From the NCBI GenBank assembly GCA_949383255.1, contig CASJPF010000004.1, positions 62,001 through 126,000 of the forward strand: a stretch of 64,000 nucleotides of DNA, given 5' to 3'. The stretch comes from Lachnospiraceae bacterium (GTDB lineage Bacteria; Bacillota; Clostridia; Lachnospirales; Lachnospiraceae). Positions 17,173 to 27,687 of the stretch are shown here, piece after piece (positions within the stretch are counted from its first letter, which is position 1; each line of letters starts with the position of its first letter). Under the pieces are notes generated by a model that ran no database searches, was not told the DNA's origin, and was given only the letters and a program-made list of their open reading frames with translations. Position numbers and translations under genes: made by a program.

Positions 17173-20100
17173 GTGAAACAGTTATTCTAGGTAGAGAGAA
17201 TAATATGACTGCTATAAAAAGCAATCAGGAAGTTATTTCTGCAAATCAGTTCAAAAGCAAAGTACCAAATTATTATACGTTTCAAAATGGTTTAGAGGAA
17301 GCAAGTAAACTTGTCGATGACATTGTACTTAAAAATTATTTGCAAAAACTAACGGATTTAGAGATTGTTCCATTAGATAAAAATTTGAAGAATATCGGAG
17401 ATATCCGTTTATTTAAAATTACAGAAATGGTATATCAAAAGAATGAGTATTCAACCTATAAGTTTGCTTCTGTTTTTAATGCGGTTCAAAACCTAAATTG
17501 CAGTGTATTTATTATTGTAGACAGTGATGGGCAAAAAACTGATTTTTATATGGGTGTACGTTCTTTGGATGACAAGCGGACAACAAAATCTTTGAAAGAT
17601 ACTTTGAAAAATGCATTGACAGGGCAATTTCCAGGTGTAAAAACCGAAGATTTGCTTGACCCAAAAGCTGAGGATTTTTTAAACAATATAGCTACAAAAA
17701 ATATTGCAAGTGTGTCTTGTGTTGCAAAAAACAAAGATAAAGATTTTAAGGATAATGAAACATTTATTCAAGGTCTTGAAAAATTGGCACTTGCAATGCA
17801 GGGGCAAAAATATACGGCAGTTGTTTTGGCTAAGAGTACACCAATGGAGCAATTGGAGCAAACCCGGCAGGCTTATGAAACCATTTACACACAATTGTCT
17901 CCTTTTGCAAATATGCAGATATCTTATGGGACAAGCACAGCATTAAGTGTGTCAGATGCTTTTTCACATGGAAAGACAATAGGATCTTCGCACGCAACGA
18001 ATACATCAACACAGACTGGAAAGAATTATTCAAAGAGTACAAGTGAAAATCATGGAATGACAAAGAAAGATTCTTTAGGAGCTTTGGCCAAAAGCCTTGG
18101 AACGGCTGCGTTGGGGGTTGCAAGTCTTGTGACAGCTCCGTTAACAGGGGGAGCTAGTATTGCTGTTGCTGGGGCAATAACTGTCGGGCATATAGGGCTT
18201 AATGCATTTAATCCCAAAAGTATAACAAAAGGAACTTCAACAACAGAAGAATATTCAGAGAATAATTCCACATCATATGGTGAAACGCATACAGAAAATG
18301 AAAGTACAACAGAAAACGAAACTCGAACAAAAGGTATCACAACTGGTTCTTCGGATAATCTGCAATTGACTTTGCAGAATAAGTCGTTAGTGAATGTTTT
18401 AGAAAGAATTGATCTTCAATTGAAACGTATGGAGGAATGTGAAAGTATAGGAATGTGGGAATGTGCAGCATACTTTCTTTCGGATAGTCAGGAAACAGCG
18501 GAAATGGCAGCAGGAACGTATAAAGCGCTTATGAAAGGGGAAAAATCAGGAGTCGAAACTTCGGCAATAAACTTATGGGGAAGAAATAATCAGAACCAAT
18601 TGCCTGTTTTACGTGAGTATATTACTAATTTTATTCATCCAGTTTTTAAATATGCATCTGACACAATATCAGTTCCCATAACAGCGGCTTCTTTGGTTAG
18701 CAGCAATGAATTGGCAATTCATATGGGGCTGCCTAGGAAATCAGTATGTGGTTTTCCTGTTATAGAACATGCAGATTTTGGCAAGGAAGTTGTCAGGTAC
18801 AATCAGAAACTGCACAGCAAAGATTTTTGTCTTGGAAAAGTGTTTAGCATGGGAAAAGAAACGGAAACGGAGGTTCATCTGGACTGTAATTCCTTAACAA
18901 TGCATACATTTGTGACAGGTTCTACAGGTTCTGGCAAAAGCAACACTGTTTATCAAATATTAAATCAACTAAGAAGTGTATATGACATTCCATTTCTTGT
19001 TGTTGAGCCAGCCAAAGGTGAATATAAAAATATTTTCGGACAGTTTGCTGATGTTAGTGTGTATGGCACAAACCCAAAGAAAATGAATTTATTAAGAATT
19101 AATCCTTTTAAGTTTTCTGAAGATATTCATGTGCTAGAGCATTTAGATAGATTGGTGGAAATTTTCAATGTCTGCTGGCCGATGTATGCAGCGATGCCTG
19201 CAATATTAAAAGAGTCAATGGAGAAAGCGTATGTTGCTGCAGGATGGAATTTAGGAACTTCCGAAAATGCAAAAGGTAATAAATATCCGAATTTTGCCGA
19301 TTTACTCGAACAGATAGAAGTTGTAATAAATGAGTCAAAGTATTCTTCCGACAGTAAAGGTGATTACTCTGGAGCTCTGTTAACACGTGTAAGATCGTTG
19401 ACGAATGGATTAAATGGATTAATTTTTTGCAAGGATGATTTAAGTGAGCGAGATTTATTTGATAAGAATGTTATTGTTGATTTAAGTCGTGTTGGTTCGA
19501 CGGAAACGAAATCACTGATAATGGGATTACTGGTATTAAAATTAAATGAATATCGCATGTCATCTGGCAAAATTAACAGTCCTTTATCACACCTTACTGT
19601 GTTAGAGGAGGCACATAATCTCTTAAAAAGAACTTCTATGGAGCAATCTACAGAAAACGCCAATTTGTTGGGGAAATCGGTGGAGTTACTTGCAAACTCA
19701 ATTGCTGAAATGAGAACTTATGGAGAGGGTTTCATTATAGCTGATCAGTCACCAGGTTTGCTGGATATATCTGTTATCAGGAATACAAATACAAAGATTA
19801 TTTTAAGATTGCCAGATAGGAGTGATCGGGAATTAGTTGGATATGCGGCTGGTCTGGATGAAGAACAGATAGAAGAATTATCAAAGCTGAAAAGAGGTGT
19901 AGCGGCTGTATATCAAAATGACTGGGTTGAGCCAGTGCTTGTTCAGGTAAGCAAATGTAATATTATGGAAAAAGCATATGATTTTACAGGCGATGGCGCT
20001 AGGGAAAATTATATAGATATACAAGAACAGCTAATTAATTTTTTGATTCAAGGGAGAGTGAACGAACATTTAGCGTTTTCTATTGAATGTATTGAAAATG

Positions 20101-20489
20101 GACTTGACGTGTTGGGACTATCATCATCAAACTATGAATTTGTGGAAGAACAAATAGCGGAATATAAAGAAATGAACTCTCTTGTTATTTGGAAAGATGA
20201 AAATTTCCGAAAACTTTCAAGACGTATAACGGATATATTAGGCGTTCGGGCGCGTGTTGAGAATAGTGCTTTGACAGCGATGGATAATGATGAACTTACA
20301 GATATGTTAAACAGAATTATTGCGCAGATTATTAAGGTTCCTACCAAACAGTTAACAATTGCCTTAAGCCAATGCTTTATGAAGGATATGAGTATACAAC
20401 AAGATGAAAATGAAACAAGAGAAAAAATATACCTCAATTGGATTCAATCTGTTGTAGAGAGGAGAGAAAAGTATGATAGGAAATTTTAA
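17169..20489 (+). CDS. HerA/VirB4-like DUF87 ATPase with hydrophobic and Ser/Thr-rich insert
   Basis: A 1106-residue ATPase. Residues 1-270 are an unassigned N-terminal domain. Residues about 275-400 carry a Ser/Thr/Asn-rich tract flanking a glycine-alanine hydrophobic segment (ALGVASLVTAPLTGGASIAV). The motor domain follows: Walker A TGSTGSGKSNTVYQ near 585, Walker B LTVLEEAHNLL near 812, then FIIADQSPGLLD and KIILRLPDRSD. EEAHNL and IIADQSP are signatures of HerA/DUF87 and VirB4-type translocases, which pump DNA or protein as hexamers. It overlaps the genes on both sides (4 and 17 bases). Confidence 0.85.
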   Translation: MSETVILGRENNMTAIKSNQEVISANQFKSKVPNYYTFQNGLEEASKLVDDIVLKNYLQKLTDLEIVPLDKNLKNIGDIRLFKITEMVYQKNEYSTYKFASVFNAVQNLNCSVFIIVDSDGQKTDFYMGVRSLDDKRTTKSLKDTLKNALTGQFPGVKTEDLLDPKAEDFLNNIATKNIASVSCVAKNKDKDFKDNETFIQGLEKLALAMQGQKYTAVVLAKSTPMEQLEQTRQAYETIYTQLSPFANMQISYGTSTALSVSDAFSHGKTIGSSHATNTSTQTGKNYSKSTSENHGMTKKDSLGALAKSLGTAALGVASLVTAPLTGGASIAVAGAITVGHIGLNAFNPKSITKGTSTTEEYSENNSTSYGETHTENESTTENETRTKGITTGSSDNLQLTLQNKSLVNVLERIDLQLKRMEECESIGMWECAAYFLSDSQETAEMAAGTYKALMKGEKSGVETSAINLWGRNNQNQLPVLREYITNFIHPVFKYASDTISVPITAASLVSSNELAIHMGLPRKSVCGFPVIEHADFGKEVVRYNQKLHSKDFCLGKVFSMGKETETEVHLDCNSLTMHTFVTGSTGSGKSNTVYQILNQLRSVYDIPFLVVEPAKGEYKNIFGQFADVSVYGTNPKKMNLLRINPFKFSEDIHVLEHLDRLVEIFNVCWPMYAAMPAILKESMEKAYVAAGWNLGTSENAKGNKYPNFADLLEQIEVVINESKYSSDSKGDYSGALLTRVRSLTNGLNGLIFCKDDLSERDLFDKNVIVDLSRVGSTETKSLIMGLLVLKLNEYRMSSGKINSPLSHLTVLEEAHNLLKRTSMEQSTENANLLGKSVELLANSIAEMRTYGEGFIIADQSPGLLDISVIRNTNTKIILRLPDRSDRELVGYAAGLDEEQIEELSKLKRGVAAVYQNDWVEPVLVQVSKCNIMEKAYDFTGDGARENYIDIQEQLINFLIQGRVNEHLAFSIECIENGLDVLGLSSSNYEFVEEQIAEYKEMNSLVIWKDENFRKLSRRITDILGVRARVENSALTAMDNDELTDMLNRIIAQIIKVPTKQLTIALSQCFMKDMSIQQDENETREKIYLNWIQSVVERREKYDRKF

Positions 20490-21042
20490 TGATGTTAAGG
20501 AATCGCAAATGAATAGATTTGTCGAATCACCATTGGGCAAAAAAGCTGAATCATCTGTTGCTGATAAATATATAGTTTTGGCAGATAAATCATTAGCGTT
20601 TATATATGATAAGTTCAAGTGCTGTCCTGTTGAAAATGGAAAATGGACCGGTGAACGAGGCGATTCTAAATGGTGCCCAGACAAAGACTATATACCCGGG
20701 AAAGCGAATCCCGATGGAAAAAATTGGGGTGAAATTTTAAAGAAGTTTGGCATAGATGGTATTGAATATAGAAATGGGGAACCTGATTTTAGCCGTATTA
20801 GTAAGGAAACAGTTAAAATAAAAGATTTTTGTGAAAATAGAGCAGACAATTTTGATAAGGCAGATATTGCGTTGGCAAAACAACAGCACTGTTCACCGGA
20901 CACAGTTAAAAAGTGGAGAAAAGAGAATGCGTATACTTGGCATGAGTGCAAAGACATGAAAACAATGCAACTAGTGCCTAGCGTTATACATAATAATATG
21001 TCTCACAGCGGTGGAATATCAGAAGCAAAGAAAGGCGCATAA
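20473..21042 (+). CDS. Stand-alone HNH/Endo VII-fold (WHH-like) nuclease toxin
   Basis: A 189-residue protein whose C-terminal half matches nuclease toxins of the HNH/Endo VII superfamily: GIEYRNGEPDFSRIS, then WRKENAYTWHECKDMKTMQL, then VPSVIHNNMSHSGGIS. The TWHE...MQLVP..IH....HSGG pattern holds the metal- and DNA-cleaving residues; the second histidine of WHH is Glu here, as in some relatives. Such domains usually form the tips of LXG or RHS toxins, but here there is no large delivery region. The start lies inside the ATPase gene with a GAGAGGAG site, so it is coupled to it. Confidence 0.82.
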   Translation: MIGNFNDVKESQMNRFVESPLGKKAESSVADKYIVLADKSLAFIYDKFKCCPVENGKWTGERGDSKWCPDKDYIPGKANPDGKNWGEILKKFGIDGIEYRNGEPDFSRISKETVKIKDFCENRADNFDKADIALAKQQHCSPDTVKKWRKENAYTWHECKDMKTMQLVPSVIHNNMSHSGGISEAKKGA

Positions 21043-21055
21043 GTGTGAAGGAAAA

Positions 21056-21075
21056 TTCGCATCGTGAAGTGCGAA
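21056..21075 (+). other. Small hairpin between toxin and immunity genes
   Basis: TTCGCA / TGCGAA with an 8-base loop in the 90-base gap between the nuclease and the next gene. Too weak to terminate; it may tune relative expression or mRNA processing. Confidence 0.3.
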
Positions 21076-21132
21076 AGTATGTTTTGTAGTTTGTTTATGT
21101 TCTGAATAAAGCGAAAGGAATGATGAAAAAAT

Positions 21133-21507
21133 ATGATACATAATGTATTTGGAGATATTGACTTTAATGTAGGATGGAAGACTACTAAGAGTATTGTATT
21201 ATTTGGGCAATCTTATGTAGTTACAGTAAAAATACATGCATACTTTGAAGAGGATGGTATTACAGAAGAACAGGAAAATGCCTACATTGATTTTATAAGT
21301 TCAGAGGAAACAAAAATGAATTGTGTTGAAAAAATGTTAAAAGAGTATTCAGATTTTGCACAAGAACAGTTTATTCCTAGAACATTGTTGATGAATAGAG
21401 ACGGATCTTATGCTTTGCTATTTGATGATAGAGATAATGAAGATGAAGGAATTGCAGTATGTCTTGCTCCAGAAGAAAAAATTGTGTCTCAAGATGATTA
21501 TTTATAA
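21133..21507 (+). CDS. DUF6985/DUF2004-like probable immunity protein
   Basis: A 124-residue acidic protein starting VFGDIDFNVGWKTTKSIVLF, with EEDGITEEQENAY, PRTLLMNRDGSYALLFDD and a final QDDYL. This is the pattern of the DUF6985/DUF2004 group often found directly after polymorphic nuclease toxins. It is probably the cytosolic inhibitor of the nuclease before it. The acidic character suits blocking a nucleic-acid-binding surface. The family match is by eye and the immunity role is inferred from position. Confidence 0.75.
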   Translation: MIHNVFGDIDFNVGWKTTKSIVLFGQSYVVTVKIHAYFEEDGITEEQENAYIDFISSEETKMNCVEKMLKEYSDFAQEQFIPRTLLMNRDGSYALLFDDRDNEDEGIAVCLAPEEKIVSQDDYL

Positions 21508-21648
21508 AAGTGATTACAAAAGCATTTTTGGGTTTTAAAGCTGTAACAATTATTTAATTCTCATGGTTAAGGAAAAGAGAAGAACAATTGTAAAAAAGGA
21601 ATCTGTGAAAAAGGGGATAATAGACTAAAAATTTATAGGTAGGAAAGA

Positions 21649-21694
21649 ACGCTGGGAACAAGTAAAGATTCTGTTGCCAGCGCTTTATTTTTTG
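21649..21694 (+). terminator. Terminator closing the island operon
   Basis: Imperfect stem ACGCTGGGAACA with TGTTGCCAGCG (21672-21682), then TTTATTTTTTGTTTTAT. It separates the immunity gene from uvrB. The rest of the 21508-21836 gap is AT-rich with no gene. Confidence 0.65.
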
Positions 21695-21735
21695 TTTTAT
21701 AGCAAACAGAAGTTCCGAAAATATCTTCTTTTGTC

Positions 21736-21764
21736 TGTACAAATGAAAAGCCGTGTGCTATAAT
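21736..21764 (+). promoter_or_regulatory. Candidate uvrB promoter
   Basis: TGTACA (21736-21741), 17-base spacer, extended TGCTATAAT ending 21764, about 70 bases before the uvrB start. The extended -10 offsets the poor -35. No LexA (Cheo) box was recognised nearby. Confidence 0.55.
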
Positions 21765-21836
21765 CAAAAGTACTTTTTGAGCGATTTCTATGGATTGCTT
21801 ACAACCCATTTAAATTATTGGAGGTGAGTTAATTTT

Positions 21837-23828
21837 ATGTTGTTTAAACTGCACAGTGAATACCAGCCCACCGGTGATCAGCCGGAGGCGATTGCAAAGC
21901 TTGTGGAAGGCTTTAAAGAGGGCAATCAGTTCCAGACATTACTAGGTGTTACTGGTTCTGGAAAAACTTTTACAATGGCAAATATTATACAGGCATTACA
22001 AAAGCCTACTTTGGTGATAGCGCACAATAAAACGCTCGCCGGACAATTGTATGGTGAATTTAAAGAATTTTTCCCAGAAAATGCGGTAGAATATTTTGTG
22101 TCCTACTATGATTATTATCAGCCGGAGGCGTATATTCCTTCTTCAGATACCTATATTGCAAAGGACTCTGCTGTAAATGACGAGATTGATAAGTTGAGAT
22201 TATCGGCGACAGCCTCTTTGACAGAGCGCCGCGATGTTATTGTTGTAGCCAGTGTTTCCTGCATTTATGGTCTGGGGAGCCCAGACGAGTATCAGGGAAT
22301 GATGCTTTCTTTGCGGCCGGGCATGGAAAAAGACAGAGATGAAGTAATTCACGCTTTGATTGAAATGCAGTACGACCGAAATGATTTGGAACTTGACCGA
22401 GGGCGGTTTCGCGTGCATGGTGATGTGGTGGACATTCACCCAGCACAGGGCGGCGAGTTTCTTATCCGCGTGGAGTTTTTTGGAGATGAGATTGACCGTA
22501 TTGCCGAGATAGACCCTGTGACAAACAAGGTTCATGCCACTTTAGAGCATACCACAATCTTTCCAGCATCTCATTATGTTGTGGCGCCAGAGCGGATTGC
22601 AAAGGCATGTGTGGATATTGAGGAGGAAATGAAAGAGCGCGTGCGTTATTTTAAGAGTGAGGATAAGCTTTTGGAGGCACAGCGCATCTCTGAACGGACA
22701 AACTTTGATATTGAGATGCTTCGTGAGACGGGGTTTTGTTCTGGCATTGAGAATTATTCAAGACATTTAAACGGATCAAAAGAAGGCGATCCGCCGTATT
22801 GTCTCATGGACTTTTTTACAGAAGATTTTCTGATTATTATAGATGAGTCGCATATGACAATCCCTCAGATTCGTGGAATGTATGCGGGTGATCGCTCGCG
22901 AAAAAACACACTGGTGGAATATGGATTTCGGCTTCCGTCAGCACTGGACAACAGACCCCTTCAATTTGAGGAGTTTGAGCAAAAAATAGACCAAATGCTC
23001 TTTGTGTCGGCGACACCAAATGAATATGAAAAACAGCATGAGCTTTTGCGTGCGGAACAGATTATTCGACCGACAGGGTTATTAGACCCAGAAATTGAGA
23101 TACACCCTGTAGAGGGGCAGATTGATGATTTGATTGCCCGAATTCATGCGGAGACTGAAAAGCACAATAAAGTGCTTGTGACAACGCTGACAAAGCGTAT
23201 GGCGGAGGACTTAACCAAATATATGTCTGATGTTGGCGTGCGTGTGAAATATTTGCACTCTGATATTGATACCCTTGAGCGCGCGCAGATTATTCGTGAC
23301 ATGCGTCTTGATGTGTTTGATGTGCTTGTCGGCATTAATCTTTTGCGGGAAGGGCTTGACATTCCTGAAATTTCGCTTGTGGCAGTTTTAGACGCAGATA
23401 AGGAAGGCTTTTTGCGCTCTGCAACATCTTTGATTCAGACGGTTGGTCGTGCTGCAAGGAATGCAGAGGGACATGTTGTTATGTACGCAGATACAATTAC
23501 AGATTCTATGCAAATGACGCTTGATGAGACTGCTAGAAGGCGTGCGATTCAGCAAAAATATAATGAGGAGCATGGTATTACACCACAGACAATCAAGAAG
23601 GCAGTGCGCGACTTAATCAGCATTTCAAAGGCAGTGGCAAAAGAAGAACAACAGTTTGAAAAAGATCCGGAGTCAATGAATGAGAAGGAACTGAAAAAAT
23701 TGATTGACACTGTGGAGAAGAATATGCGCAAGGCAGCGGCAGACCTTAATTTTGAGGCGGCGATGGAGTTGCGTGACAAGATGATGGAACTGAAAAAACA
23801 ATTGTTGGATTTGACAAGCGGACTTTAA
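21837..23828 (+). CDS. uvrB: Excinuclease ABC subunit B
   Basis: UvrB, the damage-verifying helicase-like subunit of nucleotide excision repair. It has 663 residues. Walker A is [13 protein letters not shown], the DNA-wedging beta-hairpin is [18 protein letters not shown], and helicase motif VI is [13 protein letters not shown]. The C-terminal UVR domain, which recruits UvrC, ends the protein ([19 protein letters not shown]). A TTGGAGGTG ribosome site precedes the start. uvrA follows within 80 bases, so the two are likely cotranscribed. Confidence 0.98.
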   Translation: MLFKLHSEYQPTGDQPEAIAKLVEGFKEGNQFQTLLGVTGSGKTFTMANIIQALQKPTLVIAHNKTLAGQLYGEFKEFFPENAVEYFVSYYDYYQPEAYIPSSDTYIAKDSAVNDEIDKLRLSATASLTERRDVIVVASVSCIYGLGSPDEYQGMMLSLRPGMEKDRDEVIHALIEMQYDRNDLELDRGRFRVHGDVVDIHPAQGGEFLIRVEFFGDEIDRIAEIDPVTNKVHATLEHTTIFPASHYVVAPERIAKACVDIEEEMKERVRYFKSEDKLLEAQRISERTNFDIEMLRETGFCSGIENYSRHLNGSKEGDPPYCLMDFFTEDFLIIIDESHMTIPQIRGMYAGDRSRKNTLVEYGFRLPSALDNRPLQFEEFEQKIDQMLFVSATPNEYEKQHELLRAEQIIRPTGLLDPEIEIHPVEGQIDDLIARIHAETEKHNKVLVTTLTKRMAEDLTKYMSDVGVRVKYLHSDIDTLERAQIIRDMRLDVFDVLVGINLLREGLDIPEISLVAVLDADKEGFLRSATSLIQTVGRAARNAEGHVVMYADTITDSMQMTLDETARRRAIQQKYNEEHGITPQTIKKAVRDLISISKAVAKEEQQFEKDPESMNEKELKKLIDTVEKNMRKAAADLNFEAAMELRDKMMELKKQLLDLTSGL

Positions 23829-23906
23829 GGAATTGTATTTTTAAATATATTTGAGCGCTGCATGAATATAAAGGAATCGTTTACAATAGAAAGGTATGGT
23901 ATAAGA

Positions 23907-26777
23907 ATGGACAGAGAACAATTAAAGATGTTGCCCAAAGGAGAAGTTATCAAGATTCGCGGCGCAAATGAACACAATTTGAAAAATATTGATTTGGATA
24001 TTCCCAGAAATAAATTTGTTGTGCTGACAGGATTATCTGGTTCTGGCAAGTCTTCCCTTGCATTTGACACTATCTATGCGGAGGGACAGAGACGGTATAT
24101 GGAATCTCTATCCTCCTATGCCAGACAATTTCTAGGACAGATGGAAAAACCAAATGTGGAACGCATTGATGGATTGTCACCTGCGATTTCAATTGATCAG
24201 AAATCTACAAACAGAAATCCACGCTCGACAGTTGGTACTGTGACAGAAATTTATGACTATTTTAGACTTTTGTATGCACGTATTGGAATACCACACTGCC
24301 CAAACTGCGGCCGTGAGATTAAGCGCCAGACAGTTGACCAGATGGTTGACCAGATTATGGAGCTGCCACAGGGTACAAAGCTTCAACTTTTGGCGCCTGT
24401 GGTGCGCGGCAGAAAAGGAGAACATGCAAAAGTGCTTGACCGCGCGAAAAAAAGCGGTTATGTGCGTGTCCGCATTGACGGAAACTTATATGATTTGTCA
24501 GAGGAGATTCACCTTGAAAAAAATATCAAGCACAATATTGAGATTATAGTGGATAGAATTGCGGTAAAAGAAGGCATTGAGCGAAGATTGACAGATTCTA
24601 TTGAGAATGTTATGGTGCTTTCAGAAGGACTTTTGATGGTGGATGTGATAGGCGGCGAGATAATGAATTTTTCTGATAGTTTTGCCTGTCCTGATTGTAA
24701 TATTAGCATTGATGAGGTAGAGCCCAGGAGTTTTTCTTTTAACAATCCGTTTGGCGCCTGTCCAGATTGTTTTGGACTTGGCTATAAGATGGAATTTGAT
24801 ATAGATTTAATTATACCAGACAAAAGCCTTAGCATTAATCAAGGGGCGATTACTGTTATGGGGTGGCAGTCCTGCGCAGATAAGGGAAGTTTTACGAATG
24901 CGATTTTGCAGGCTCTATGCAAGGAGTACAAGTTTTCTCTTGACATACCATATGAAGAATTATCTGACAAAGCGAAAGAGGTACTTATATATGGAACAAA
25001 TGGTAAGGAAGTGACTGTACACTATAAAGGGCAACGCGGTGAAGGAACATATCCTGTGGCATTTGAAGGATTACTTAAAAATGTGGAGCGCAGGTACAGA
25101 GAAACTGCATCGGAGGGCATCAAACAGGAGTACGAGACATTTATGCGTATTACACCCTGTAAGGAGTGCGGCGGAAGGCGCTTGAAAAAAACTTCGCTTG
25201 CAGTGACGGTCTGCGACAAGAATATTTATGAGATTACATCCATGTCCATTACAAATCTATATAGTTTTTTGGATACAATGCAGTTGACCCAACAACAGCA
25301 ATTGATTGGAAAGCGCATTTTAAAGGAAATTCGGGCAAGGGTAGGTTTTCTTGCAAGTGTTGGGCTGGAATATCTGTGTCTTTCAAGAGGCACAGCATCT
25401 TTATCTGGCGGTGAGGCACAGCGCATTCGTCTGGCAACACAGATTGGATCTGGTTTGGTCGGTGTGTGTTATATTTTAGATGAGCCAAGCATTGGATTGC
25501 ATCAGCGAGACAATGATAAGTTGCTGTCAGCGCTGCGCAATTTACAAGGACTTGGAAACACGCTGCTTGTTGTGGAACATGACGAAGATACCATGCTGGC
25601 GGCAGACCATGTGATTGACATTGGTCCTGGCGCTGGGGAACATGGCGGGGAGGTGATTGCGCAAGGAACGGCGGAAGAGATTATGCAGGTTCCAGAGTCC
25701 ATTACTGGACAATATTTAAGCGGAAAAATACAAATTCCTGTGCCAGAACACCGCAGAAATCCGACAGGTTGGCTGACTGTAAAAGGAGCCGCAGAAAACA
25801 ATCTGAAAAATATTGATGTAAAGTTTCCACTTGGTATATTTACTTGTGTGACAGGCGTGTCTGGTTCCGGAAAATCGTCTTTGGTAAATGAGATTTTATA
25901 TAAGTATTTGGCGAAAAAACTCAACAGAGCACGCACGATACCAGGCAAATTTAAAAAGATTGATGGCGTGGAGCAGTTGGATAAAGTAATTGCAATTGAT
26001 CAGTCACCAATCGGCAGAACACCACGCTCTAATCCAGCAACTTATACAGGTGTGTTTGACCAAATTAGAGATTTATTTGCATCGACTGTTGACGCGAAGG
26101 CAAAGGGATACAGCAAAGGGCGGTTTAGCTTTAACGTGAAAGGCGGGCGATGTGAGGCGTGTGGTGGTGATGGCATTATTAAAATCGAGATGCACTTTTT
26201 GCCAGATGTATATGTGCCTTGCGAGGTTTGTCAGGGGAAACGTTACAATAGAGAGACGCTTGATGTAAAGTATAAGGGAAAGAGTATTTATGATGTGCTG
26301 GATATGACTGTCGAGGAAGCAATGACATTTTTTGAGTCCGTTCCTTCTATTAAGAGGAAAATTGAGACATTGTATGATGTTGGGCTTTCTTATATTAAGT
26401 TAGGGCAACCTTCAACAACACTTTCTGGCGGTGAGGCACAGCGTATTAAGCTTGCGACGGAACTGAGCCGTAGAAGTACAGGAAAGACAATTTATATTTT
26501 GGACGAGCCAACAACAGGACTTCATTTTGCAGACGTGCATAAGTTAGTTGAAATTTTGCAGCGTCTTGCAGAGGGTGGAAATACAGTGATTGTCATTGAG
26601 CACAACTTAGATGTGATTAAGACCGCAGATTATATTATTGACATTGGACCAGAGGGCGGAGATGGTGGCGGCACTGTAATTGCTGAAGGCACACCAGAAT
26701 ATATTGCCTCCTGCCCACAGTCTTATACAGGAATCTATATTAAGAAAATGCTAGAGCGAGCAAAAGGTAAGAAGTGA
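23907..26777 (+). CDS. uvrA: Excinuclease ABC subunit A
   Basis: UvrA, the ABC-type ATPase dimer that scans DNA for damage and loads UvrB. Two ATPase modules: Walker [10 protein letters not shown] and GVSGSGKSS, with signatures [18 protein letters not shown] and [15 protein letters not shown]. Zinc modules are CPNCGR with CPDCNIS/CPDCFG and CEACGGDG with CEVCQGK. The track begins at 23862; the ATG at 23907 (MDREQLKM) gives the usual short leader before [13 protein letters not shown] and has AAAGG at about 12 bases. About 956 residues from this start. Confidence 0.97.
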   Translation: MDREQLKMLPKGEVIKIRGANEHNLKNIDLDIPRNKFVVLTGLSGSGKSSLAFDTIYAEGQRRYMESLSSYARQFLGQMEKPNVERIDGLSPAISIDQKSTNRNPRSTVGTVTEIYDYFRLLYARIGIPHCPNCGREIKRQTVDQMVDQIMELPQGTKLQLLAPVVRGRKGEHAKVLDRAKKSGYVRVRIDGNLYDLSEEIHLEKNIKHNIEIIVDRIAVKEGIERRLTDSIENVMVLSEGLLMVDVIGGEIMNFSDSFACPDCNISIDEVEPRSFSFNNPFGACPDCFGLGYKMEFDIDLIIPDKSLSINQGAITVMGWQSCADKGSFTNAILQALCKEYKFSLDIPYEELSDKAKEVLIYGTNGKEVTVHYKGQRGEGTYPVAFEGLLKNVERRYRETASEGIKQEYETFMRITPCKECGGRRLKKTSLAVTVCDKNIYEITSMSITNLYSFLDTMQLTQQQQLIGKRILKEIRARVGFLASVGLEYLCLSRGTASLSGGEAQRIRLATQIGSGLVGVCYILDEPSIGLHQRDNDKLLSALRNLQGLGNTLLVVEHDEDTMLAADHVIDIGPGAGEHGGEVIAQGTAEEIMQVPESITGQYLSGKIQIPVPEHRRNPTGWLTVKGAAENNLKNIDVKFPLGIFTCVTGVSGSGKSSLVNEILYKYLAKKLNRARTIPGKFKKIDGVEQLDKVIAIDQSPIGRTPRSNPATYTGVFDQIRDLFASTVDAKAKGYSKGRFSFNVKGGRCEACGGDGIIKIEMHFLPDVYVPCEVCQGKRYNRETLDVKYKGKSIYDVLDMTVEEAMTFFESVPSIKRKIETLYDVGLSYIKLGQPSTTLSGGEAQRIKLATELSRRSTGKTIYILDEPTTGLHFADVHKLVEILQRLAEGGNTVIVIEHNLDVIKTADYIIDIGPEGGDGGGTVIAEGTPEYIASCPQSYTGIYIKKMLERAKGKK

Positions 26778-26801
26778 ATTAAAATTAAGAGGATAAAGGA
26801 T

Positions 26802-27581
26802 ATGGAGAACAAAAAGAATTACGAGAAAGCAATTGAGGAGCTTTCGCTAATGCTGATGTATCTGACAAGAGAACAGGACAACAATGAATTTTTCAAATAT
26901 CGGGAGCTAAGCTGGAAAGGGTATGATTTTCAAATGTTGGATAGGCTTGAACAAGGGGATTTGATTTTCCAGCCAAAAAACCGCAGAAGATATGACAAAT
27001 ATCTTTATTTAACAGAGCAGGGACGCGAGCGGGCACAGGAACTTTTGGCAGAGTATGGACTCTGTGATAAAGAGATTAATGAGCAGTTTGAACTGCGCAA
27101 TATTTTGCCGGAGGAGGCAGAACAGGCAGCAGAAATTGAAAAAATTTGTTTTCCGCCCAATGAAGCATGTTCTAGGGAAAAGATTTTGGAGAGAGTAGAA
27201 GCGGCGCCCGAGTTGTTTCTTGTGGCGGTTGACAGAAAGACAGGAAAGCTTGCTGGATTTTTAAATGGAATCGCAACGGATGAGTATTCTTTTCGAGATG
27301 AATTTTTTACAGATATTAAACTGTACAACCCAAAAGGAAACAATGTGATGCTACTTGGGCTTGATGTGTTGCCAGAGTACCGTGGACAGGGATTGGCAAA
27401 AGAAATTATGTTCCAATATCTTCGTAGGGAGCAAGAAAAAGGGCGGAAAATGATTTTTCTGACTTGCTTAGCAGCCAAAGTGAAGATGTATACAAAGATG
27501 GGATATTATAATAACGGTATTGCGGCATCTACATGGGGCGGAGAACAGTGGTATGAGATGCGCTATCGTCTAAATCTTTAG
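26802..27581 (+). CDS. DUF6429-like plus GNAT acetyltransferase fusion
   Basis: A 259-residue two-domain protein. Residues 1-85 resemble a DUF6429-type helical/winged domain (LMYLTREQDNN, SWKGYDFQMLDRLEQGDLI). Residues about 97-259 are a GNAT N-acetyltransferase: the acetyl-CoA loop LDVLPEYRGQGLAKEIM matches the V-x-P-x-[YH]-R-[GR]-x-G-x-[GA] pattern, and the front end has EKICFPPNEACS as in AANAT-like enzymes. The acceptor substrate is unknown. It starts 24 bases after uvrA and may be read with it. Confidence 0.82.
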   Translation: MENKKNYEKAIEELSLMLMYLTREQDNNEFFKYRELSWKGYDFQMLDRLEQGDLIFQPKNRRRYDKYLYLTEQGRERAQELLAEYGLCDKEINEQFELRNILPEEAEQAAEIEKICFPPNEACSREKILERVEAAPELFLVAVDRKTGKLAGFLNGIATDEYSFRDEFFTDIKLYNPKGNNVMLLGLDVLPEYRGQGLAKEIMFQYLRREQEKGRKMIFLTCLAAKVKMYTKMGYYNNGIAASTWGGEQWYEMRYRLNL

Positions 27582-27648
27582 GAATGGTAAACCATAAATA
27601 AATTTGTTCTTAACAGCACATTTGAGTATTGTCTTTTGAAGATTAGTA

Positions 27649-27687
27649 GGGAACTGTAAAATTATTTATTTTTACGGTTCCTTTTTT
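27649..27687 (+). terminator. Terminator after the GNAT gene
   Basis: GGGAACTGTAAAA pairs with TTTTACGGTTCC (one G-T pair), followed by six T. Confidence 0.8.

Noticed and set aside
11500-21700. Integrase-bounded genomic island with attachment sites
   Set aside because: No integrase, transposase, tRNA or convincing flanking direct repeats were found; the island call rests on gene content only.
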